Below, one piece after another: positions 20,701 through 27,588 of a DNA stretch of 64,000 bases (the first letter of the stretch is position 1; every line of letters begins with the position of its first letter). The DNA comes from RGIG8745 sp964554265. GTDB taxonomy: Bacteria; Bacteroidota; Bacteroidia; Bacteroidales; Bacteroidaceae. The stretch is taken from positions 9,521-73,520 of the forward strand of contig CAZKOB010000001.1 of the NCBI GenBank assembly GCA_964554265.1. The letters are read 5' to 3'. A model generated the notes under the pieces. The model saw only the letters and a list, made by a program, of their open reading frames with translations. It was not told the origin of the DNA and searched no databases. Position numbers and translations under genes: made by a program.

Positions 20701-20956
20701 CTCTGACCGCTGGATAGAGGATGCTTCCTACCTCAAGTTCAAACGTCTCTCGTTGTCGTACAACGTACCGTTGAAAGTGAAATTCATACAGAGTTTGTCT
20801 GTATGGGGAGCTGTCGATAATCTCTTTACGCTCACCGGCTATCTTGGGGCGGATCCGGAGTTCTCTTTTGGACCTTCTGTTCTTTGGCAGGGTATTGATG
20901 CCGGACTTACTCCGCAGACACGTTCGTTCCGCATCGGAGTGAAAATAAGTTTGTAA
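17771..20956 (+). CDS. SusC/RagA-family TonB-dependent outer membrane receptor (second)
   Basis: 1,061 aa. Signal peptide to about LPVYAQ (~29), then a linker rich in Ala/Lys/Glu, a regulatory-like domain (KVSGRVIKSATGAGFAGVRI ... TDEDGRYEISLPD), a plug (DDLNALLNGQVRTMKSS; FIRGFNSLNLSAQPLFVVDG; VTVLKNGTAVWGAKAANGV) and a barrel with a typical end (TRSFRIGVKISL). It imports an unknown oligomer with the SusD-like protein encoded 20 nt downstream. It lacks an obvious promoter box in the 86-nt gap, so it may be read through from the first part of the locus. Confidence 0.95.
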   Translation: MNNRQYLRALKTVGTVAGISLLALPVYAQKAEKSNEAAKTERAVAQHFPYKVSGRVIKSATGAGFAGVRISSPNLKVSAMTDEDGRYEISLPDLNVPLVVEAPGCQRQIVPVKGREIVDITVLDGAEYGYYDAEYGSPDGAFAVSGFADGTVNFADDLNALLNGQVRTMKSSGVPGAGSSFFIRGFNSLNLSAQPLFVVDGIVWQMQETAMSVMDNFHNNPLTLLDPDDIEKVTVLKNGTAVWGAKAANGVVLIETKRGHDMATKIDADFSVGFQTPFKSVPVMNAGAYKLYATDVMRGMEASDIAKFQFTNDDPTKSYYWDTHNNTDWLDEVNKTSLIQNYGISVSGGDDIALYRFSLGYAKNDGNIDGTSFDRLNVRFNSDIHLMKNFDVMADIVYSQTATEGIFDGLDEVRSPYYMSLVKSPLYGPYQHNGFGMLTNRLSDTDELNVGNPLALVGDQIPSLDKYRFNLHLAPTYKFSDRLSLSAVLGFSWDKANEDVFIPDEGVADEPLYNSNGEVYATALNEVRNFMARQSTLSADLHVDWALLRDYRNELKAKLGGYFYNNYYKYTAGRGYNTGSDFMKALANTNSNLRFLDGNDYTDREAAWYLDADYSYLNKYFLNVGMSLASSSRFGSDAGGLNLCGADWAFFPSVSAAWLISSERFMKNVRGIDNLKLRASFSVAGNDRLPEFANRTYLTSNAFAQNTAGLVLANIGNEKLKWETTSRFNVGLDASLLANRLTLGADVYFAKTKDLLTRKPLNDVAGLDYFWDNNGEMKNCGIEVALNARVIDNKDFKFNVGATVGHYVNEITKLANGSYVTDVCNGQVLTAEGHPAGVFYGYKTAGVFADAAEAANANIAIKTENGQVVPFGAGDMHFVDQNGDGFIDEEDCVILGNPNPDFYGNFNFDVRYKRLELSALFTYSCGNDAYNALRAGLESGSSIVNQSTAMENRWTADGQHTDIPRATYGDPMGNSRFSDRWIEDASYLKFKRLSLSYNVPLKVKFIQSLSVWGAVDNLFTLTGYLGADPEFSFGPSVLWQGIDAGLTPQTRSFRIGVKISL

Positions 20957-20976
20957 CAATAAAAACTTTTTGTATT

Positions 20977-22773
20977 ATGAAAATGCATTTCAAGAATATA
21001 AAGCTTTGTTCCGGCAAACTCGTCCTGAATCTGATGCTCGGTTTGCTTCTGGGAGGAACATTCGCTTCGTGCGATGATGTCTTTGACACGGACTCTTCTT
21101 CTGTCACTATCGACAAGGGCGATAAGCTTGATTCGCCTAATGATTCGCTTTATTCAGTGATGGGTATCCTTTCACAACTGCAGAAGGTTGGAGAGCGTTA
21201 TGTCCTGCTCGGAGAACTTCGTGGCGATTTGATGGAGGCTACATCCGAAGCTTCCGCCGACTTGCAGGAAATATCGCAGTTCAATGTCACTTCAGGCAAT
21301 GCCTACCGCATGCAGCAGGATTATTACAACATCATCAACAACTGCAACTATGCCATTGCGCGGATGGATACGACGGTCACAATCTATCAGGACAAGGTCA
21401 TGCTTCCGGAGTATGCTGCTATAAAGGCCATACGTGCGTGGACATATTGGCAGGTGTTGCTGGCATACGGTGAGGTGCGCTGGCTCGATGAGCCGGTCCT
21501 CAGTCTTGAAGCTTCAATGCAGGACTATCCTGTGAAGAAAGGGGACGAACTGGCGCAGCTGCTTGTTGACGACCTGCTTCCGTATGTCGATGTGCGGCAG
21601 CTCAACTATGGAACGATAGACGGATATTCATCCGACAAGATGTTCATTCCTGTTCCTCTTGTTCTTGGCGACCTGTATCTTTATCTCAACCGGTATGAAC
21701 AGGCTGCGGCGATGTATTATAAGTATATAGAGCATTATAGGGTTACCGTGTCCGAAGGGTATGCCAACAACTGGCTTCGCGATACACGTGCTGATGCTTC
21801 GATGAATCATGCTGCTTCTTATCCGGATGAAATGCTGTTCGGACTGGTCTACAGTTCTGCTTCCAAGGATTATCATCCGTTGCTCATACGTTATGCCTAC
21901 AACGACAATCCTTCGATTGTGCCTGCCACAGCGTTTGTCAACAGCATGAACCATAGGATGCATTTCTATGCCGAAGCCGGCGCGCTTACCATTGGCTCTT
22001 ATTTTGAAGGCGATTTGCGTGGAGAGGTTATATATTCGTCCGGTAGAGTCGGTGCTTCCTCTTTTGGGAATATTCTGCTTGGCAAGCGTACAGCCACATA
22101 CATTACAAAATATTGTTCTGTGGCAACGCTTGATGAGAACGGATGGGACCCTCTGAATACAGCCGTTGACGGTGGTTTGATGTTCACTCGCGCCATTCCT
22201 GTATGTCGCACTCCGATGGTATATTTGCGCTTTGCCGAAGCGCTCAACCGTATGGGAAAGCCGTCGGTGGCATTTGCCGTGTTGAAATATGGACTTACGG
22301 CCGAGAATCTTGCTGATGCTTCAAAAGTGAGTTTGGGAGAACTGAAAGATGAACCTTTCTTGGATTTCAGTTGGACTCACAATTCTGACGGTAATGCCAA
22401 TAAAGGGTTGGCGGCTCGCGGATGCGGACGCGGTGTGCCTCTTGACAAGGTGTATTACATGATACCTGACTATACACGTTATGTGGAGGGTGTGGACGAG
22501 GAAACGGGAGAATCTGTATTGCTTCCTTCCGAGGACGCTGCGGACAAGGCCCTTGCTCTTTCTGACTCAATCACATTTGTGGAGGATTGTATTGTGGACG
22601 AGATGGCTGCAGAGACAGCATTTGAAGGGAATCGTTTCTTTGACCTTCTTCGTGTGGCTCGTCATCGCGACAGTTATCCTGCGTATATGGCAGAAAAGGT
22701 CTCTTCTCGTTTCGGTAACCCGGAAGAGATGAAGGCTGCTCTGATGAATGTTGAGAAATGGTATTTGAAATAG
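20977..22773 (+). CDS. SusD/RagB-family surface lipoprotein (second)
   Basis: 598 aa. Lipobox TFASC, Cys32, then DD. The N-terminal region is diverged from the first SusD, but SusD-like helices are clear: AAIKAIRAWTYWQVLLAYGEV, FIPVPLVLGDLYLYLNRYEQA, TPMVYLRFAEALNRMG, and the C-terminal family motif DEMAAETAFEGNRFFDLLRVA. Longer than the first SusD, mainly through a larger middle region. Forms the surface lid of the second SusC. A terminator follows about 60 nt downstream, which ends the locus. Confidence 0.94.
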   Translation: MKMHFKNIKLCSGKLVLNLMLGLLLGGTFASCDDVFDTDSSSVTIDKGDKLDSPNDSLYSVMGILSQLQKVGERYVLLGELRGDLMEATSEASADLQEISQFNVTSGNAYRMQQDYYNIINNCNYAIARMDTTVTIYQDKVMLPEYAAIKAIRAWTYWQVLLAYGEVRWLDEPVLSLEASMQDYPVKKGDELAQLLVDDLLPYVDVRQLNYGTIDGYSSDKMFIPVPLVLGDLYLYLNRYEQAAAMYYKYIEHYRVTVSEGYANNWLRDTRADASMNHAASYPDEMLFGLVYSSASKDYHPLLIRYAYNDNPSIVPATAFVNSMNHRMHFYAEAGALTIGSYFEGDLRGEVIYSSGRVGASSFGNILLGKRTATYITKYCSVATLDENGWDPLNTAVDGGLMFTRAIPVCRTPMVYLRFAEALNRMGKPSVAFAVLKYGLTAENLADASKVSLGELKDEPFLDFSWTHNSDGNANKGLAARGCGRGVPLDKVYYMIPDYTRYVEGVDEETGESVLLPSEDAADKALALSDSITFVEDCIVDEMAAETAFEGNRFFDLLRVARHRDSYPAYMAEKVSSRFGNPEEMKAALMNVEKWYLK

Positions 22774-22832
22774 GGTAGGCCGATGGCTGATAAAGGTTGT
22801 TGCTTTTACAGTCTTTGAATCGTCGTTATCTT

Positions 22833-22893
22833 AAAAACGTATCTGTGGATTTTCCGTTGTTGATAATGGAATATTCTGCAGATACGTTTTTTT
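22833..22893 (+). terminator. Rho-independent terminator after the second SusD gene
   Basis: Arms AACGTATCTG and CAGATACGTT enclose a loop of ~33 nt in which further pairing is possible (GGATTTTCC region with GGAATATTC), followed by a run of T at 22,887-22,893. It sits 60 nt after the SusD stop. Confidence 0.8.
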
Positions 22894-22984
22894 ATGTTTC
22901 TGTTGTTCTCAAAAAAATGACGAAGTCAGGAATATACGTCCTTTTTGCTTGTGTATTCACAGGCCCTCCTCGTGGTTTTAAGTT

Positions 22985-23278
22985 GATGTTCTCACAGACT
23001 CCTCTTGTAGTTTGGGTGGTTTTAGGTTGATGCATTTACAGACTCCTCCGTCGCTGCCGCGCCACCTCCCCTAACTTAGGGGAGGAGTCTGGTTACTCTG
23101 CTGATGTAAATGCTATTATATTAACAATCAACATATTAACTTATTATTGGCTTTTCAACGAGCAAGGTAACTAAGCTCCTCCCCTAAGTTAGGGGAGGTG
23201 GCGCGGCAGCGACGGAGGAGTCTGTGAATGCATCAACCTAAAACCACCCAAACTACAAGAGGAGTCTGTGAAAACATC
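22985..23278. repeat. Long nested palindrome (family P), copy 2
   Basis: The longest inverted repeat in the window: arms about 22,985-23,096 and 23,166-23,278, ~110 nt each, with very few mismatches over the outer ~100 nt and a ~70-nt loop. Inside each arm lies the CCTCCCCTAACTTAGGGG palindrome, next to GCGCCACC and ACTCCTCCGTCGCTG as in copy 1. Here the inverted repeat extends ~45 nt further out than in copy 1 (through TTTAGGTTGATGCA and CAGACTCCTCTTGTAG). The loop again has ATGTAAATGCTATTATATTA. It lies between the SusD terminator and the next gene. Confidence 0.9.
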
Positions 23279-23412
23279 AGCAAAATGACCTTTATTATAT
23301 ATAGAAAAACTTTTTTGTTCCTCATCTCAGATGTTTTCGTACAAAATGCTGCATTCTTAGAGTGACTGTACCGGAAACATAAAATCATCCTTCTGAAAAG
23401 TCAAATTCGCTG

Positions 23413-23518
23413 CACTGTTTTCTTAAATCAGCACTGCAGATTATAAAAACTGCACTGCTGATTATACAATCTACACTGCTGATTTTATAATCTGCAGTGC
23501 TGATTTAAGAAAACAGTG
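23413..23518. repeat. Perfect 36-bp inverted repeat with internal tandem units
   Basis: Arms 23,413-23,448 and 23,483-23,518 are exact reverse complements. Arms and loop together read as four ~20-nt variants of CACTGCTGATTATA placed head to tail, the outer ones ending in the CTTAAATCAG/CTGATTTAAG ends. It resembles neither family R nor family P. It lies 329 nt before the FG-GAP gene and after the P element. The rest of 22,774-23,846 (about 23,280-23,410 and 23,520-23,790) shows no other feature. Confidence 0.9.
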
Positions 23519-23815
23519 CGGTGAAAACGACTTTTCAATGGGGCAAAATGAAATTTTTACAGGCTGTAGCACAATGACTTCTGACTGTGAAAAAACTCAG
23601 ATAGCAGAAACTTTTCGGCAGCATACGGTTGCATGACAAAAAATAGTGCTTGCACATTGACGTTTTCTGCGCTGAAGACGGAGTTTGCCACTGAAAATGT
23701 TTTTATTTTGTTCATAAAATGCAAAGGATGCGTTTTCTTCTCTTTTTTCAGTTTTATAATGCAATAATTGCAATATTTGAATCATTTGTATAAGCAGAAA
23801 AAACTCCAAAACAGC

Positions 23816-23823
23816 TACTTTTG
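23816..23823 (+). promoter_or_regulatory. Candidate -7 box (TACTTTTG) for the FG-GAP gene
   Basis: Matches TAnnTTTG and is followed by ATG 24 nt later. No clean -33 TTTG at the expected spacing; TTTG occurs further up at ~23,785. Confidence 0.55.
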
Positions 23824-23846
23824 CAGCGACATCAAAAAATAATGTT

Positions 23847-26015
23847 ATGAAAAATTTTACACTTAAATCGATTTTTGCTTGTGCTGCTCTGACAGGGTTG
23901 GCTACTACGGCACAGGCTCAGAGAATTACATTTCAGAAAGATGATGCTGTTACAGATGCATTGCGTGCCACTCATCGTACTGTGCCTCTATGGGCTGACT
24001 TTAACAATGATGGGAAGATGGATGTATATTATAGCGGTACATCTTGTATTCATGGATGGACTTCAGGAGGTTTTCTTGTAAAGAACCTCGGTAACCTGCA
24101 GTTTGAGATGGATACTGAATATCTGACAGAGACTGTGAGGGTGCCAGTTTTGGATGAAAAGGGTGAGCCTGTTCTTGGCGATGGTGACCAGCCTACTTAT
24201 ACAGAGCAGTTGAGGACTCTCGGAATGGAAAATGGTCTTCCATATACTGCGTATGGAATGGGAAGCCTTTCGTTGGATTTCAATCAGGACGGCCTTATCG
24301 ACTTCATTTTCTTGAACAGAGGTGGAAATGACACCAACACAGACAAGGGACTTGTGCTCGTGAAGAATCTGGGCAACTACAAGTTTGAGAAAGTAGAGGA
24401 CGAGGCGCTTGCATCGCTGAACTTTGGTGGCAATGATAGCTCTTTCAATGAAGATCAGGAAGTAGGTTGTATTTCGGTCGGTGACTATAATAAGGACGGT
24501 TATCCTGACTTGATAGTGGAAGGAAACGGAGATAACGGACGCTTCGTGTCTCTTTTGAAGAATGTTGAGGGCAAGTATTTTGAAGTCGCAGATGTGTTCA
24601 ATCCGCTTGCTTGGGATGTGGAAACAAACAAGGTGGGTGTTTATAAGAAGACAGCTCCGACAGTGGATGATGACGGTGTAGAGTATCCGGGTGTATATAT
24701 TCAGGAACCGACAATGAAGGCTAAGCCTATGAGCCACGGTTCTGTAATCTTTGCAGACCTCGACAATGACGGATGGCTTGATATTGTGGCTACCGGATAT
24801 ATGGATGGCGACGATTCGGATGTTGCACTAGGTGTTCAGGAAGGCGGAGACGGTATACGAATTTACCGTAACTTGCAGAACGGACAGTTCCAGGATGTTA
24901 CAGACATGCTTTGCGCTGAAGGCGAGACCGTGAATGATGTGGCAAAACGTTGGGGTACAGAGGACAGCTTCCTTGAGGCTGTCGACTACAATCAGGACGG
25001 AAAGATTGATATCATGATTGTGGGTTCGATGCGCGACAGATCATTGAAGCAGGCTTGTCTGTTGACTAATGTATCTGAGGATGGAGTAATTGCATTCAAT
25101 GAAGAGGCTGCCGGCATAGTTCCTTTCTCCGGACTTACATGCCGTCAAGCTACTGTAGCAGATCTTAACGGTGATGATATTCCTGATTTCGTATTCCGCG
25201 GATGGACTTCATACGAAGACATCAATGACTGGCGCTGGGCCATCAACTACAGCAATGGCAGTACAAACAACTACGAATTAGACTTCTTCACAGAAACAGA
25301 ACCGGAAGGAATCGGCGGACACTTTACTGAGACAATGAGTTTTGGTGACTTGGACGGTGACGGTCTTATGGATATGATGGCTTCTAACTGGTGGACTGCC
25401 GGTGATACGGTAATCTTCAGCCGCAATACGACAGATGCCGAAATAACACTGCCGAGCGCTCCGGCAAGCGTGACAGCAACAGCTTCAGAGAACAGGGTTG
25501 TTGTTACATGGGATGCTGCAACTCTTCCAATGAGCGGAAACGAGCCGATGTACAACCTCTATATAAAGAATGAAAGCACAGGCGAGGTACGTATGATTGT
25601 GCCTGCAAATGAGGAGACTGGATACCAGAAAGGCTATGCTCAGTTTGGTGCATACGTTCTCAGTGGAGGCGAAGACCCAACTTATACTTTTGAGAATATG
25701 CCTAATGGCAACTATACAGTAGGTGTACAGACAGTATCTTATTCTTATGCTGCAAGTCCGTTTACAACTGTAAGCAGTGTTACTGTAAACAACGGAGCTA
25801 ACGCTATTGCTTCTGTGACAGGAGAAGCAGAAGTAACTGTTACCGTAAGTGAGAATGCCATTGTGGCTCATGCAGCCGAGGGCGCAGCAGTGAAGGTGTA
25901 CTCTGCTAACGGAATGCTGGTGGCAGAAGGTGTGGCAAACAAGCCTGTACATGTTGCAGGCAATGGCATCTTCATAGTAAATATAGATGGAAAGGCTATT
26001 AAGGTATTGAAATAA
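23847..26015 (+). CDS. Secreted FG-GAP/VCBS-repeat protein with fibronectin-III-like and sorting-type C-terminal domain
   Basis: 722 aa. Signal peptide ends near TTAQAQ (~25). Repeated Ca-binding-like loops of the FG-GAP/VCBS type are spread over ~45-520: DFNNDGKMDV, DFNQDGLIDF, DYNKDGYPDL, DLDNDGWLDI, DYNQDGKIDI, DLNGDDIPDF, DLDGDGLMDM. A fibronectin-III-like segment follows (SAPASVTATASENRVVVTWD). The C-terminus VKVYSANGMLVAEG ... GIFIVNIDGKAIKVLK looks like a type A sorting domain of the type IX secretion system or the related short domain common in Bacteroidales. The protein is probably surface-attached or released; its ligand is unknown. It has its own promoter and terminator and so is a single-gene unit. 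Confidence 0.85.
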   Translation: MKNFTLKSIFACAALTGLATTAQAQRITFQKDDAVTDALRATHRTVPLWADFNNDGKMDVYYSGTSCIHGWTSGGFLVKNLGNLQFEMDTEYLTETVRVPVLDEKGEPVLGDGDQPTYTEQLRTLGMENGLPYTAYGMGSLSLDFNQDGLIDFIFLNRGGNDTNTDKGLVLVKNLGNYKFEKVEDEALASLNFGGNDSSFNEDQEVGCISVGDYNKDGYPDLIVEGNGDNGRFVSLLKNVEGKYFEVADVFNPLAWDVETNKVGVYKKTAPTVDDDGVEYPGVYIQEPTMKAKPMSHGSVIFADLDNDGWLDIVATGYMDGDDSDVALGVQEGGDGIRIYRNLQNGQFQDVTDMLCAEGETVNDVAKRWGTEDSFLEAVDYNQDGKIDIMIVGSMRDRSLKQACLLTNVSEDGVIAFNEEAAGIVPFSGLTCRQATVADLNGDDIPDFVFRGWTSYEDINDWRWAINYSNGSTNNYELDFFTETEPEGIGGHFTETMSFGDLDGDGLMDMMASNWWTAGDTVIFSRNTTDAEITLPSAPASVTATASENRVVVTWDAATLPMSGNEPMYNLYIKNESTGEVRMIVPANEETGYQKGYAQFGAYVLSGGEDPTYTFENMPNGNYTVGVQTVSYSYAASPFTTVSSVTVNNGANAIASVTGEAEVTVTVSENAIVAHAAEGAAVKVYSANGMLVAEGVANKPVHVAGNGIFIVNIDGKAIKVLK

Positions 26016-26080
26016 GTTATAGTTTTAAGAGTCTTAAGATTGTTTTCTTGAAAATTTAGTATTAGTTTAGATTGATTTGA

Positions 26081-26113
26081 GGGGTGTATCGGTTTTCCGG
26101 TACATCCCTTTTT
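26081..26113 (+). terminator. Rho-independent terminator after the FG-GAP gene
   Basis: A 12-bp stem (GGGGTGTATCGG pairing with CCGGTACATCCC, two G-U pairs), TTTT loop, followed by TTTTT. Located 66 nt after the stop. Confidence 0.85.
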
Positions 26114-26202
26114 CATTGCTCTTATCTTGGACGGCATATCCTTTTCCTTTGAATGGAAAAACACCCTAAAAAGCACGATACAACAATTAATTAGGACTTG
26201 AA

Positions 26203-26234
26203 TTTGGTATAATCTTTTTATTTTCGTATCTTCG
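26203..26234 (+). promoter_or_regulatory. Promoter (TTTG-N20-TATCTTCG) of the MORN/caspase unit
   Basis: A -33 TTTG at 26,203-26,206, a 20-nt spacer, and a -7 TATCTTCG at 26,227-26,234. This is one of the two best-spaced Bacteroidetes promoters in the window (one base off in the -7 box). Transcription would start near 26,241, ~23 nt before the start codon. Confidence 0.75.
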
Positions 26235-26263
26235 CATGCAGAATTAGGATAATTATTGTGAAA

Positions 26264-27559
26264 ATGAAGAAGAAATTCCGGCTTTGCCTGTTAATGGCAT
26301 GCTATGTTGCTGATTATGCAACAGCTCAGACAGTTGAAGAAGCTGCTAACCTTGAAGGTTCTACGGTTGATACAGAGATAAGTCAAGATAGCGTTCCTGC
26401 GGAGCTGCTGATTGCCGACACACTGGCAGTTGTTGAAGTTCCTCAGGACAGGGTGGACACTATTTTCTATGATCAGGACTGGAAAGTAATTGGCAACAAG
26501 GCTTTTGCCGCATATTACAGATATGCGTTGTATCCGGCGGATTCGATGGCGACAAAGCGTTTCCGGACATTCTATATGAAGGGAGAAGTTGAAGGAGAAG
26601 GTAGTTTTCAGTATCTTGACAAATATGATGACAGCAATTCCAAATTTCAGGGGATATATACTCGTTACTATAAATCCGGTAAAGTGAAGGAAGTCAGCAA
26701 CTACTTTATGGGATTGCTTGACGGTGAGTACATTTCCTATTATGAGAACGGGCTTGTAGACGAGCATATCAACATGAGCGACAACCGTAAGAATGGTATA
26801 TATACCAAGTTTGCGGATGATGGAGAGTCGTGTGAACAGATGGAGTATATAAACGGCACAGAATCGGAATGCTATGTGCGGATAGACAGAAACGACAATT
26901 TCGGACGTTTCCGTTGTCTGGACAAAAAGCCTGTATGTATAGAGCCGAAGGAAACCGAATTGAGGTCTGAACACAAGAACGGTGTCAAATGGTTGTATTA
27001 TCTGAAAAACGGACTTGTTGTCGGAGTGACAAGAACCGTGTCGGAGGAGATAGGTTCGCATTGCCGTTTGGATTTCTTTATCCTGAACAAGTCGATGAAC
27101 AATGTGGATATAGACCCTGACAACATTAAGGCATACGCTATAAAGGGAGAAAAGAAGCGCGATTTCATGTTTATGCCGTATGAGGTATATACAAAGGAAA
27201 AGGAGAAGGTAGAGAAGAAACGCGCTATGGCCGTGATGGGTGGAAAGGTTGTGGTGGATTCCGCTCCGGTCGATATCACAATTATGAATCTTGGCGGAGA
27301 TGTGGTGCGCAGACGCACTGTACAGGAGTTTCAGGAAGAAATGCTCAAGCGCAATGAGCTGAGCGATTGTGCTCCTGTATATCATGAGGACAACAAGATT
27401 GCAGATATAGAGTATATCCGTCGTACTACAATACATCCGGGAGAAGGTGTTTATGGCTTCCTCCTGACCGATAACAAAAAAACAGACCTGTTCTTCATAG
27501 AGATGGTTATTAATGGCATCACTTACAAGTATAAGTGGGATGGTATTTTGGGTAAATGA
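26264..27559 (+). CDS. Exported MORN-type (YwqK-like) repeat protein
   Basis: 431 aa from ATG 26,264; a GTG two codons earlier (26,258) is possible but less likely. Signal peptide (LCLLMACYVADYATAQ). An acidic linker follows, then at ~130-190 several ~22-residue repeats of the MORN-2/YwqK type: YTRYYKSGKVKEVSNYFMG, YISYYENGLVDEHINMSD, IYTKFADDGESCEQMEYI. A second such segment is WLYYLKNGLVVGVTR. The C-terminal ~200 residues (from LDFFILNKS) form a domain I do not recognise, present in Bacteroidales as far as its style suggests. The gene is 29 nt before the LRR-caspase gene with no terminator between, so the two are co-transcribed and may act together (inference). Confidence 0.75.
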   Translation: MKKKFRLCLLMACYVADYATAQTVEEAANLEGSTVDTEISQDSVPAELLIADTLAVVEVPQDRVDTIFYDQDWKVIGNKAFAAYYRYALYPADSMATKRFRTFYMKGEVEGEGSFQYLDKYDDSNSKFQGIYTRYYKSGKVKEVSNYFMGLLDGEYISYYENGLVDEHINMSDNRKNGIYTKFADDGESCEQMEYINGTESECYVRIDRNDNFGRFRCLDKKPVCIEPKETELRSEHKNGVKWLYYLKNGLVVGVTRTVSEEIGSHCRLDFFILNKSMNNVDIDPDNIKAYAIKGEKKRDFMFMPYEVYTKEKEKVEKKRAMAVMGGKVVVDSAPVDITIMNLGGDVVRRRTVQEFQEEMLKRNELSDCAPVYHEDNKIADIEYIRRTTIHPGEGVYGFLLTDNKKTDLFFIEMVINGITYKYKWDGILGK

Positions 27560-27588
27560 TGGGAAGCATATATAAGATGTGACTTTTT

